A stretch of DNA of 64,000 bases from Ophthalmolycus amberensis (Eukaryota; Chordata; Actinopteri; Perciformes; Zoarcidae), in the NCBI GenBank assembly GCA_024529925.1, contig JAFEUB010000786.1, positions 86,001-150,000 of the forward strand, read 5' to 3'. Both the position numbers and the translations under genes were made by a program. Below the pieces are notes generated by a model that was given only the letters and a program-made list of their open reading frames with translations, searched no databases and was not told where the DNA came from. Below are positions 35,820 through 48,661 of this stretch, piece by piece. How positions within the stretch are numbered: position 1 is the first letter of the stretch; each line of letters opens with the position of its first letter.

Positions 35820-38800
35820 ATGGTTATATGACAGTTTCCCATTTCTTTACACAGTCCTTTGCATTTTTATTGAACACTGCAAGGTCTTTTGAGTTGCAAG
35901 GGTTGGGTAGTAGAGGGCAGACAAGGCAATGCTCCATAGTATGGTCTCATTCTCCACATTCACATGTGGTTGGGCCAGCCTTGTAGCCCCATCTGACCAG
36001 AGCAGCTTTTAATCGTCCCGTTCTTGTTCTGAGGCGGATTAGTGTTTTCCATTGAGCCCATGGTGCTTCTGGGCCAGGGGGAAGGTTTTCAGTGGGGGGT
36101 ATTCCCATGACAGTTGGAGGAGGGTCATTCTCAAGCTTTTCCCTCCAGAGTTAGAGTCTGGTTTCTTCCCGAGACTTTATTAGGGGCTGGACATGGCTGA
36201 GAAAGCTTCTTCTTGATTTTAGCCGTTGGGCCGGAGGGTGACATCCATGGAGGAGATGGTGTTCATCACTAGTAGATTTTGTTTTCTCGACTCGGCTGGC
36301 AACTTCGCGTCTAATATCAGCAGGAGCAATGCCAGCGAGGAGGTGAAGGTTGCTTGTGTTGGTGGGTTTCAAGCAACCCGTGATCAGGCGGCAGGTGTTG
36401 TTCAGTGCTGGGTCAAGTTTCTTGGCATGGGTTGACCTCTCCCAAACTGGACATGCATATTCTGCAGAGGAATAGCACAGGGCCAGAGCAGTAGATCTTA
36501 ATGTGTGTGCTGTGGCTCCCCATTTGGAGTTGGTCAGTTTCCGTAGGATATTGTTTCGGGAACCGACTTTGGATTTTGTGTTGTTGAAGTGCTCCTTAAA
36601 GGAGAGAGTACGATCCAGGGTTACTCCAAGGTAGACAGGGTGGGTACAGTGCTCAAGTGGTGTTCCAGACCATTTGATGTTGAGTGGTCGGTTGGCTTCA
36701 CGGTTCCTGAGATGGAAGGAGCAGACTTGGGTCTTTGCAGGGTTGGCATGTAGGTGGCTGCGCTCGTAATAGAGGACTAGCTCCTCTAGAGCTGTGGTGA
36801 GGTTTAATTCTACTGCTTCGAACGAGTTCTCTTGGGATGATACACAGAGATCGTCTGCATAGATGAAACGCTCAGTGTTCTGGTCTATTGACTGGTCGTT
36901 GGTGTAGATGTTATACAGTAGTGGGGCCAGCACACCACCTTGAGGTAGGCCATTCCGTTGTTGTCGCCAGTGACTCTGATTGTTATACAGGACAACAAAG
37001 AAGCGCCTGTCTTTCAGAAGGGCTCCAATGAGGTCTGTGAGTGCCAGGTATTTTGTCAACTCCAAGATCTTTTTTAGGAGGAGGCAGTGGTTCACAGTGT
37101 GGTATGCGGCAGACAAATCGACAAAGACGGCTCCTGTTACCAGTCCTTTCTGGAATCCGTCCTCGATGTGTTGAGTGAGGTTCAGAAGTTGGCTTGTTGT
37201 AGATTTGCCAGGTCGGAATCCGGCTTGTTGAGGTATGATGGCTGGTTCAGCAACAGGGGCAAGCCTGTTGAGGATCAAGCGCTCAAACAGCTTGTAGAGG
37301 TGGCATAGCAGAGAGTTTGGGCAGAAGCTCTTTGCATGCGTTGGGTCTTTGCCTGGTTTGAGAAGGGCAATAATCCTGGTTTTCCTCCAGATTTTTGGGA
37401 TGTTTTTTGTCAGCATGCACTTATTCATCATCTTGAGGATCCATTTCCTCATCAGAGGTCCAAAATGCTTGATCTCTTCAGTGAAAATGTTATCCAGTCC
37501 GATGGCTTTGCCGGTTTTAAGGGTGTTGATCAGTGGCGGCTGGTGGAAAATGTTCTAGGTAGGGCCATCCTATCAATTTCAGCAAACATCCCAGTATGAT
37601 TTAATGCAAAAAAAATGTAAGTATCAAACACGCATTATTACTTGGCAGTTAAATATTTAACATGTATTCCAACACGAAAAAAATCAGTAATTAACACTTA
37701 TATAAAATAATATAACATGTTCATTTATTGAGATGCCCCTATGGACCTTGTTATAGGAGGTAAAGATCAGGAGAAGTAAACATGAAGTGTAATTATGAAT
37801 ACTGATGTTAAATTAAGCTATGATGAGTTTTCACTGTTAATTTAACATCTCTATTACATGTTGATGCCTCCATGACCAAGTTAAGCAGATGAGACTGAGG
37901 ACAGCTATGTAGAAGAAAAGATGTTCACTTTGTCTAATATGTAGCTTGACAGAGTTCTCCATGTGTGTCCTGGTGTTCTCATGTTTCCTTACCTCCTCAT
38001 CCCTCACTCCCGTAACTGTCCATGCTGGATCCGTCCCCGTTGTTTTAAAAAGCTAAATAAATGATTAGCATGACGTCATCCAGCTAGCCAAACCTGTCTG
38101 GTGTTCAGCTAGTACAGAAGCTTCGCATGTACTGCTTCCCTTTCCCGCGAGTCTGCTGTCTGATTGTGAGGTCAGGCTGATCTGATATCAGCTCTTTGGC
38201 TGCAGAATCTCCGCCAAAGTTCTCCTCTCAAACGGGTCTTGGAGGAGGAGTGCTCGCGCTGGCGCTCGCGCGTAGAGACTTCTCCTGACGAGAACGCGCA
38301 GCTATGGGCCAGATCGTTCTGGCCCCACGCTGAATCTATTTGAGGGCGCTGATTGGCTAAATTGTATGTCACTCATTTATATCTTGAATCAGCAATTGGC
38401 TAAACTGCTTCATAGACCAGTCTCTTTTGGGCCAAAACGATCAGGCCCCCCAAGCTGCGCGTTCTCAGACGTGTGGTGCACACAGACAGAGAGCACAAGC
38501 AGACGAGCACACAGGCAGAGAGGACGAGCAGGAAAAGCATATATTTTGCGCAGATATCATATTTTACACACATTACTGGGTACATTCCACAGTTCAAAAA
38601 CACAAATATTGACAATTTGTATAATTTATGATTATAATTTTTTTTTTTTTCCTTTTTTGTGTGGCTCATGGTGGGGCCATGCCCCATGGCCCTCTTTGAC
38701 CAGCCGCCACTGGTGTTGATGCTGATATTGAGCTCTTCAGGGGAGAACGGCTTGGTCAGTCCCATGGTTTGGGAGTGCTTTACTCTATCTATCTTTGGTC

Positions 38801-39185
38801 TTGGCTGTTTAGTGGTGGGTTTTCCATTGAGCAGCAGCTGGTGCGCAACTTGGTTGGCAGTGGTCATATACTGTTGCGGAACTGCGGTTGATGGATCGTT
38901 GCTGATTTTTCGGATGAGGCTTCATGCCCTTTTGCTATTCTTTGCCATATCAGTTGTCTCCAGCAGGTTTTTCCACTTCAGCTGGTGGCATTCTGAAATG
39001 GAGGTCATGAGTCTCTCACCTACTTCGGTGGTAGTTTCAGCAAAGGGGTCAGATTCATAGAGCTGTTGGTATCGCTCGTACAGTTCGGTACGTGTAGCGT
39101 CAAGGCCCGGGATGTATTGAGTGAGGCATCCTCTTGGGATGTTCTTGCGGGCTGCTTCATGCACAAGCTTAGTGAGTTTGTCATA
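35820..39185 (-). mobile_element. Jockey/CR1-group LINE, 5'-truncated, disrupted
   Basis: Reading minus strand, coding starts near 39185 (VHEAARKNIPRGCLTQYIPG), passes one in-frame TGA at 38922-38924, is interrupted by a DNA transposon (37531-38712), and resumes at about 37522. The reverse transcriptase (37452-36151) shows SLLCHLYKLFERLILNRL, FVDLSAAYHTVNH, NGLPQGGVLAPLLYNIYTND and the catalytic FIYADDLCVSS. After an in-frame TAA at 36151-36153 the same frame continues through RLRTRTGRLKAALVRWG and a Cys/His cluster (CECGE...HTMEHCLVC). It meets one more TGA near 35948 and ends near 35826. So the copy has three nonsense codons and one insertion, and little frameshift damage. The endonuclease part is missing. 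Confidence 0.85.
37531..38712. mobile_element. 1.18-kb non-autonomous DNA transposon, copy A
   Basis: Terminal inverted repeats CAGTGGCGGCTGGT / ACCAGCCGCCACTG, with a perfect 8-bp target duplication GTGTTGAT at 37523-37530 and 38713-38720. It sits inside the LINE reverse transcriptase; leaving it out reconnects the reading frame across one copy of the duplicated octamer. It is nearly identical, in opposite orientation, to 56834-58038. 8-bp duplications fit hAT or P-type transposases; the family is not certain. It encodes nothing recognisable. Confidence 0.88.
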
Positions 39186-39874
39186 ATAGATCAGAACATT
39201 AGATCTACTAAATCCAAAAGTTCTTTCTGAATTCTCATAACTAATATATAAAGCATTAAAGTGTTTATTAATAAAATCATTAATAAACTCATTTGTAAAA
39301 TCATTGATTGCAGTTTATAAACCCTTTTGGCAAGGATGCCTTACTAGAAAGTGGTAACATAATCTCCTTCAAGAATAACAATGTGACTAATTTTCACTTT
39401 TCATCCTGTGATTTTCACATCGAGGCTTTTTACCAGAAATAACTGTGTGATGCATAACATTCTTCATGCAGAGAAATCACTAAATAGGATAATCTCTCCT
39501 CTACAGTGTAGACATCTGTAAATCAGGGAAAAAAGACAGAGATCGTAGTACTGGCACAGCATTGTTTTTCATTTAATATTCCTTTTCCAGAGAATCTGGA
39601 ATGTTCAACAATGAACCAAAACAACTTCAGTAGAAAAAATATGAATCTAAATTCTTAAAAAGTGAACTCTGAAATAAAATAAATAAATAATAACATTCAA
39701 AGTATAAACAAAGTATATATCAAGTAAGTTTCCCAGCAGGTATGAAGTTTTGAGCTCGTGAATTTTGAAATGAAAGTATGTTTGCTAAAATGTGTGTAAA
39801 ACTAAATGAACTGATATAAGTATGTGTGTACGTATGCATACACTGTTTGTACTCAGCATCAGTCGATAAAAGGA

Positions 39875-39913
<39 letters not shown>

Positions 39914-39916
39914 CGT
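39186..39916. other. 3' flank of mthfd2l
   Basis: AT-rich and without frames. A (GT)n tract at 39876-39911 begins six bases beyond the mthfd2l stop, so the 3' UTR starts with a CA-repeat in the sense strand. A minus-strand AATAAA at 39264-39269 is a possible poly-A signal about 650 bases downstream. Confidence 0.4.
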
Positions 39917-42900
39917 TTAATGCATCAGTGCATTTCTGGCCGCGGTCACAGTGTTCTTCATCAGCATGGCGACGGTCATCGGACCCACGCCTCCGGGAAC
40001 AGGTGTGATGAAACCTGCCTTCTCCTTCACTCCTGCAACAAGTCAAACAAATTGAATTCATTATTTTCCTTCTATATTCCAAGAACCAGAGCTTAGAATG
40101 ACATTTTACTTTGGAATAACATTACATGCAGTAATCTCAGCCATTGAGATATTGTCACTGGCAGCAAAAAGTTCAACAAATGATCAGTGAAAGGTTTGTC
40201 ATATTACACCACGGTTGTAGTATGAAATCCCCAGCAGGGTTGTCAAAGTTGAATATGGTTTTAAATTGTTGACAATTTGGTTTTGCTTTGCCCTGAAGAA
40301 CAAAAATCTGCTTTAAAATAGTTTTTATGCCTCCGTTCATCCGTCTGTACCGTTCTCGTGAGTTTAAAAGGACCTTGAGGAAATTTAGGATGAAATTATA
40401 AAAACTTGGTGGTCAAAGGTCACTGTGACCTCATAAAACACAGTTTATGTGTCGAAGAGGATAGAATGATCAACAGACGAGGATTTAAACTGGATATTGA
40501 CTGATTGGCGGAGGCATACAACCGCGAGGTGGTAATTCCAGTTCACTGCTTCGTTGGAAATGATCTATTCACCGTTTACACCATTTATTCCTCTTTTGAT
40601 GAACGTTTTGGATTGTTTACCCTCAAAGTCCACGTCCCCGATGAGCCGCATTTTCCCCGTGTTCGGGACCTGGATGCGGTTTATGCCAACGTCGATGACT
40701 GCCGCGCCCTCCTTCACCATGTCTGCTGTGATCAGCCCGGGAACCCCTAGTCACAGGAACCGGGACCAGGAACAGTTAGAAGACGATCATTAGTTGATCT
40801 CTTGTTCACCATGAATGAATGAAATGTATTTATAGAGCGCTTTTCACAGACATAACATCACAAAGTGCTTAACAGAGCAGAAAGTTAAAACCATAAAAAA
40901 CACAATGTGACCCTAGGGTCAATAAATTACAGACACAGAGATACATGCATACATGCATACATGCATACATGCATACATGCATACATCATATTTTAAGAGC
41001 AGGTCTAGGACATGGGTTTTTACTCAAACGCCAGCCTAAAAAGGTGGGTTTTGAGCTGTTTTTTAAAAGTATTCACAGTATCTGCGAGGCGTAGAGTTGC
41101 AGGCAGAGCATTCCAGAGCCTCGGGGCCACTGCCTCAAAGGCTCGGTCACCACGGGTCTTAAATCGTGTGCGTGGGACTGACAGAAGACCTAGAGCGTTT
41201 GACCTGAGAGTGCGGGCAGGTGAATAGGGGCGAAGTAGATCAGCTACATAAGTAGGAGCCTGACCGTGAAGTGCTCTGTAAGTGATGGTGAGAATTTTGA
41301 AGTGTATCCTAGATGCTACAGGGAGCCAGTGGAGAGATCGGAGTACGGGGGTGATGTGAGACCGTCGATTTGTCCTGGTGAGTAATCTGGCGGCAGCGTT
41401 TTGGATGACCTGCAGACGGTTAAGAGCAGATACACTGAGTGATGTGAAAAGTGAGTTACAGTAGTCAATGCGTGAAGAGATAAATGTGTGTATGATCATC
41501 TCTAGTTCAGGTGTTGATACTACAGATCTCAGTTTACTGACATTTCTTAGATGGAAGAAACATGATCTGGACAGCTGCTTAACATGGAGGTCAAACGACA
41601 TGGATCGATCAAAGAAAATCCCTAGATTGCACAGGTTGCAATGGGCAGCAGAGGAGAGTGGACTAATACTCCGCCTGATCATGGGGACAAACTCCTCTGG
41701 AGCAATAACTAGGACCTCCGTCTTGGTGTCGTTGAGTTGTAAGCAGTTTTCTGCCGTCCAGTCTCTGATGGCATTGACACAGTCCAGGAGCCTAGTTAAT
41801 GTGAATGCCTCGCTGGGTTTGAATGACAGATGGAGTTGGATATCATCTGCATATAAATGATAGGACACATTATAACTTTTTATAATCGGCCCCAAAGGTA
41901 ACAGATAAAGGGAAAATAACACAGGCCCCAGAACCGAGCCCTGCGGTACGCCACAGGACAGTGGAGAGGTAACAGACACAAAGTCACCCACAGAGACATT
42001 GAAACTTCTGTCATTGAGGTAAGATGTAAACCAGTCTAACGCTATGCCAGATATGCCAACCCAATCACGTAGCCTCTTAATCAGGATGTTATGGTCTACA
42101 GTGTCAAATGCAGAACTGAGGTCCAGAAGAACTAACACAGAGCAGTCACCTGCATCAGCACACATGAGAATGTCATTTGAAACCCTCAGGAGAGCGGTTT
42201 CAGGAGAGTGTTGTCTGCGAAACCCAGACTGGAACTTGTCGTACATGTTGTGCCTCTCCAGTGCAGCAGTAAGTTGGTTGGCCACCACTTTCTCTAAAAT
42301 TTTGGACAGGAAAGGCAGTTTTGATATGGGCCTGTAGTTCATGGGCAAAGCTGGATCTAAGTTAGGTTTCTTTAATATGGGCTGGATAGTGGCATGTTTG
42401 AAATAGGAAGGGACAATTCCTGTAGACAATGAGGAATTGACAATAGATGTTACTGCAGGGACAATAATTAGCAGAACTTTCTTAAATAGAGAGGTTGGTA
42501 TTATATCCAGAGGGCAAGATGATGGCTTTGTTTTGTTAATTAAGTCCATCAGGTCTTGAAGGCTGATAGGCTAGAAAGAGTCCAGAACAGCAGGAGATTG
42601 CAAGGAGCTACATGTAGATGAACAAATCCCAGGCTGAATGCCAGACCTAATACCCGTTACCTTATTATTAAAATAGGTAAGGAATTTGTTGCAATCGTCA
42701 ACAGAACAGCATGGTAATGTAGAGACAGACGGTGAAACAATTCTCTTAATTGTGTCAAACAGAATCTTGGGATTTCTCTTTGAGGAAGAGATTAAGTTGG
42801 CAAAATAAGCAGTACTAGCTTCCTTTACTCCAGTATTAAAGGAAACTCTGAGGTCCTTGAGATATGAGCGATGCACTTCTAGCCCAGTGGCTTTCCAGAG

Positions 42901-45900
42901 CCACTCTGTCCTGCGACACTTCCGTCTCAGGCTGCAGACAGCATCTGTCATCCACGGAGAAGTGTTGCAGGCAGCCCTGGTCCTTTCCTTAAGACGTGCC
43001 ACTTTATCCAGCAAAGTGGTGCAATGTTCATTAAATGACTGTATCAAGAGTTCAACATCATTGAGATTTGTGTTAATATCACAGCAGAAGTGCATAGAGA
43101 ACTGATCAGCTGTACTCTGAGTAATAATGCGGGAGTGGAATGTTTCTTTCAGACACAAGGGGTCAGCATTGACAGAAAGATCAAAGAAAATACATTCATG
43201 GTCACTGATCAGTAGGTCCTCACAACGGGCATTATCAATATCAAGACCCAGAGAGAACACAAGGTCCAAGGTGTGACCACCCCTGTGAGTGGCGCCAGAA
43301 ACATGTTGCGTGAAATTAAAAGATTCAGTAATATTGAGAAACTCAGTGGCGATACAGTCTGTGGTATCATTGATATGCAGATTAAAATCACCAACCAGAA
43401 GCACTTTGTCTAGCTTGATAATGGAGGTCAGAAAGTCTGTGAACTCTGATAAAAACTGACCTGAAGGACCTGGAGGTCGGTAAATAAAAAAACAGTAAAA
43501 CGGCTTTAGCCGGCCCACTTTAGTGAGCTGCAGTTCAAAAGTAACATAGGATTCTGTGCTCCCCAAGTGGCAGGAAAACTGATTCTTCCAGACCACGGCG
43601 AGGCCTCCACCGCGGCCTGTCAGACGCGGTGTCCCAACATAAGAGCAGTCCACAGGGCAGAGTTCATTGAAATGGATGCATTCCATATTCCGTTGCCAGG
43701 TCTCAGTTAGAAATAAAAAAGCCAAATTATGACTTGTGAACAAGTCATTTAAAATGTGAGCCTTGTTTGTTACAGAGCGTGCATTAATCAGACACATATT
43801 GATGGGGGAAGACACTGTGTCGTCATCAGCACAGGAAGCTTTGGGGGTATGTGCAATAGGACGGATCACTCGTGCAACACCTCGAACCCGACCATAACTA
43901 GGGCGTGAGCGCGAGTCTGTGATTCTCACAGGAATGTTCATGGGTCGTGGAGTGGAAGTTATGGCAGAGGCAAGTGAAAGAGTAGTAGGAGACCCTCCAT
44001 GCCGCCAGGGGGAGCTAGTGTTGCTTGATGAATGCGGCTGATGAATGAACGTAGAGGAGTGACAGAGGACAGGGGATTCAGGATCATGTGTGCCAGGTGT
44101 AAACAGACAATCATGTGGATAGGAGTGAACAGTGTATTGAATATTGGCTGTTAGTACTTCAGCGCCGGCTTTGTTCAAGTGTAGTACATGGGGATGAGTA
44201 CTACGGCTACAATTCAATTTATTTTGTATAATCTAAAATCACAAATTTGCCTCAGAGGGCTTTACAATCTGTACAGCATATGGCATCCCTCACATCGGAA
44301 CAGGAAAACCCTTTAAGTGGGAGAAAAGAGGAAGAGACCTTATGGAGAGCAACAGAGGAGGGATCCTCTCCCAGGATGCACACAAGTGTGACAGATCTCA
44401 TGTGTACAGAACGAACAACATAACAGAGTTACAACACATTCCATGCTTATGACAGAAACTATTCATATAATGAGTGGACACATCATGGCTGGGTTAATGT
44501 GCCTGGGGAAAAGATCCGCTGGGCCCCTACTAACCCCTCATTCCTCCCCCTCTCTGTGCAGCACTACTCCTGGAGACCCCAAAACACAGGTTTTGTGGTA
44601 ATCTGATTGAACACAAATTCATTTAATATGCACCTTGTAAGCTAAATGCAATTTGAAATAATTCAGATTTTAAAAACAGATTTTGAGGGAGTGACCCCTC
44701 TTGAAGACGGGTCCTGCAGGGTCCTTATGTCAGTTCCTCATTTGGAAACGTCACACACTGACAGTTGGAACCCTTTGGTGCCCTTCCCAGAAGACTGCTT
44801 TTAGTCATCAGGAAGCGTTCCACTTATCACAAAGGAAGGAGGACGCGGCGCCCTCCCAAGGCTTTCACGGTTACTTAGAGACAGATAGTCCTGCCCTGCA
44901 CTCACTGACTGGCTATTGCTCTTCAGGAGAGCTGTAATCCACAGTTTGCTGAGAGTACACATAATGGAACTTTTCAGGCTCCATTATTGCCAATTTGAAA
45001 AGATCCCTTCAAGTAAGGGCTGGTGAGCACTTTCACAACTTGTCCTTCATTGTACCAGGCCGCATGATTTTCTCTATGGCACTTCCAACATAATGAAACG
45101 GCTTCCAACGCTGATTAAAGGAATGTGCACCTGAGGCTGGTAATAAAAATTAAAATAAAACAAATACAGAATCACTTCCCTTCGAGAAGATTTTTAATCT
45201 AATTTGTGATGCAACATTTGAATGGAAGAGGGCATGGAAAAGTACGGTCTTTTAAGGGAAACCATGCACTCACGTTATTAGCGTTATCATTATTATAAAG
45301 TGAAAACAAAGAGGAAGTCTTCAGTTATCACTCAGACAAATGTCCATTTGATTCTGCATTTCTTGGTTCACCTTTGACCCAATGTCTTTATTGTTGTGAA
45401 AATGAGAGAAATCATTCATAATTTACTTCATTGACACATTTACACACAGATAGCTTATTACTACGCACCTTTGACGTAAAGGAAATTGAGGAATGAATGG
45501 CAGATTAACCGACACTGAACAAGAATCGTTAGCTGCAGCGCTAGGGCTAAATGATTTGTTGTGTACATGATTCTGTGTTATTAAATCAACTTAGAAAGCC
45601 CTTTTCTCTGTGCCGGATGTGTCACTTTGGTGATCAGTTCTTGAAACTGTAAATGAACAGATGTGTCATAACGGTGTGCTTACCTGCGGCTGCGATGATG
45701 ATGTCAGCCAGGCTGGTCAGCTCCTTCAGCTGTTCCTTCGGCGTGCATCTGTGGGCGATGGTCACCGTGGCGTCACCTGAGAGGACACAAGGGTTTCTGC
45801 ACCGTCACATTTCACAAAAAGAAGATGCATCAATAACTCAACGGGTCTCTTCTGGAACATCTTATTATCCCTCTAAAGATCCTACAATAAAGACCAACCC

Positions 45901-48627
45901 TGCTATCCTCAGCTAAACTTACTTCACTTTTATGAAGTCATGAAGCTGAAGTTTAAACCTCACAAGCTCCAGTTTACAAAATAAAGGCCTTTTAAAAAAA
46001 CAATTTCAGCTGCTATTTCATTTACTGCCATTCATACATGTTTTCAAAGTACAGGGAGAAAAGTCCTTTACTCATTTTTTAAAATATATATATTGGTGCA
46101 AAGGACAGAACACTATACACAATGTGTAAACAATACATCGGAATATACAGACGCAGAAATATAGACGAGAAAAACTATATAGACATGACAATGTCTATAT
46201 GAAGTACTCATAAGGTAACATTTACATTTTTTAAGAGCATGTTGATGAATATTTCATGTTGAATAATATAAAACCTGTATATCTGTATATTTTATGCAAC
46301 TGCATTAGTAAGAGAAAGTAAGAGTTATTATAATTTTTTTTATTTAAAAGACGTTTAATAGTTATTTGATCTATCTGTCTGACTCAGCTCAAGAGGTAAC
46401 AATGATTGTGTGCCACAGTTTAATAAAAAGAAAAGAGGGAGTTTACAAAAGTTTGGAAAGTACAAGCAAACTGTTTTTTTTCAGGGTGTGTAATTTCGGT
46501 ACAACATTCACCTCCATTGTATTGAGTTTCAGGGGAGGATTTCTCAAAAACCGCAGCGCGTGAGACTGAAACCACCAGAAAGAGTGTGTACAAATGTAGT
46601 CATCGCGCCACAGCCCCGTGGAAGCCCTCCGGTGACGACACCGGAGGTGATTACGCGATGAGGCGGAGCGACATAAAAGCAGTAATCCTGATCTCTATCT
46701 GAAAGTGTGTGGCGACATCCTGCACAGTCGCAACTCAGCTGTGACCTGGAATGTGGGGCGTGATGAGAGGATCACGCAGGGGGGGGGGGGGGGGTTAGGA
46801 AGATAAGAGGAGTGAGAGGGAAGGAGAGGCAAGTCACAGCGCATCGAACCTCCGGGGAGCGTTCCTTATGAGACGTGTGTGTGTGTGTGTGTGTGTATGT
46901 GCGTGTGTGTGCGTGGCTTTGCAAATCAAATCTGAAGGGATGCAATAGAATCAAAGGTGTGAACAAGCTTATGCGATTTAACAGTTAAAGGTTTTTAAAC
47001 AATGAGAATGTTTTTATTTTTACGTCAAATTAAAAAATAAGGCATCCTGTCGGCCCCTTCAGTCTATGATACGTTACATACAGTAGGACCATATAAGATC
47101 CCCAGTTCAACTCCAGTCAGGGACTCCATCCGGTGACATCACCCATTGGTTTGTGGACAGCGCTTTTAAAGCCTTGAGTTCGGCATTTTGGCCGTTGCCA
47201 TCTTGGATTTTTGCAACCGGTGAACGGAAGTGACCGTATTTGGAATGCGGAGGAGTGACGCCGTGGTAGAGACGCCGTATACGGATCTGGTTGTGTAGCG
47301 ACCTGTCAATCACAAGGTAGCCCTGCCCTAAAGCACACTCTGCTTTATGGTCTTTTTGACTCTAAATGGACCATCATTTACGAAATGAACATCATGCTGT
47401 ATTGAAGAAGACGTGAAACGAGAGATTGAGACCATAAACTCATGTTCACAATGTTTACTGAGGTAATAAATCAAGAGAGAAGTAGAGTCATTTTCTCATA
47501 GACTTCTATACAACCTGACTTATGTTTGCAACCAGAGGAGTCGCCCACTGCTGGTCAGTAGAGAGAATGCTAGTTAAATCACTTCTGTATTGTGTTATTG
47601 TGATTCTAGTTCATAGGGAACACCCGATGGGATCTTCGGCCCTGACTCCATGTTGGGAGCCACGGCTCTAAGTGATGGACAGTGTGGACTGCAGCTAGAT
47701 TGTAGTCTATTGACTTCAAAGTCTGATGAAGGTCCAGCACGCAGAGATCCCTTTAAGGCGGCCCACTCTTTACGCATGTTTGTGCGTATTGCGTTGGTTG
47801 GTTAAGCTTAGTTAAGTTAAGCTAAGCGGCTGAGGGCTAAAGCCTTATATTCAACAGAATAAGCATATTTCCCAAAATGTCAAACATTTGCTCCAAAGCT
47901 TTTCTCTCAGCACTTTTTCTAGTTACGACAACTACCCGACAATCCTCCCCGACAGCCGAAAAGGACACTTATAACATGTGACATTGCACATTCTGCAACT
48001 CACTGCAACTCGCTCAACCTTTAGCACTGCTACACTTTGACAAGTCAAACAGAACTCGTTGCTTCACCTAAACCCCAAATTACACGCAGCTCCAAATCCT
48101 CTCCCCTTCTTCCTATGCCCTTATAAGGACAGTCAATCCGCCTGCACAAAAGTCTCGCCCTGTTCGCACTCTTCCTTCCCAGTCCCTGGTTTTCTTCCCT
48201 TCTTGGAACTCCTCCGGCAGGACGTGCATCAGCGTTTATTGTTTGATTAAAGAAAGGTGAGGAGTCATTAAAGCCTTTGGTCACGTCCAAGATCTTCAAG
48301 GAAAGCCAAGATGGTGCAATATCATTTGTACTCAAATCATAATTCAGTTCTGACTCACACGCACACACACTTACCCCCGGGGCGTTCATGCTTGTGATCG
48401 GTGTGCAGCAGCATTGCGATGGGCATGCCGACATTTTTGGAGCGACCGGCGACCAGCACATTCTTCCCCACCGTCTCAATGCCTGTACAAACACATTTCC
48501 TTTTAGGCATGGAGGAAATATTCACAATAACGAATACACCTATGAAATAAAGGAGAACTCTGTGTTTGCAAGGTGCAAAAAATTGATTTGCTAAACCCAA
48601 AATGCTGAGCTTTAACAACATCATATA

Positions 48628-48661
<34 letters not shown>

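Larger units (their letters stand above)
34998..39358. repeat. Probable older inverted-repeat element interrupted by a LINE
   Basis: Left boundary phrase 'gtaccactttatataa' (about 35003) and right boundary phrase 'ttactagaaagtggtaac' (about 39358) look like a matching pair of inverted ends of a fish MITE. The adjacent 'attaataa...cattaataaa' stretches fit the same element. The LINE at 35820-39185 lies between them. No target duplication was established, so this is an inference. The spacer 35250-35810 holds a 'gctggctagttagctagctt' fish-repeat motif and no gene. Confidence 0.35.
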
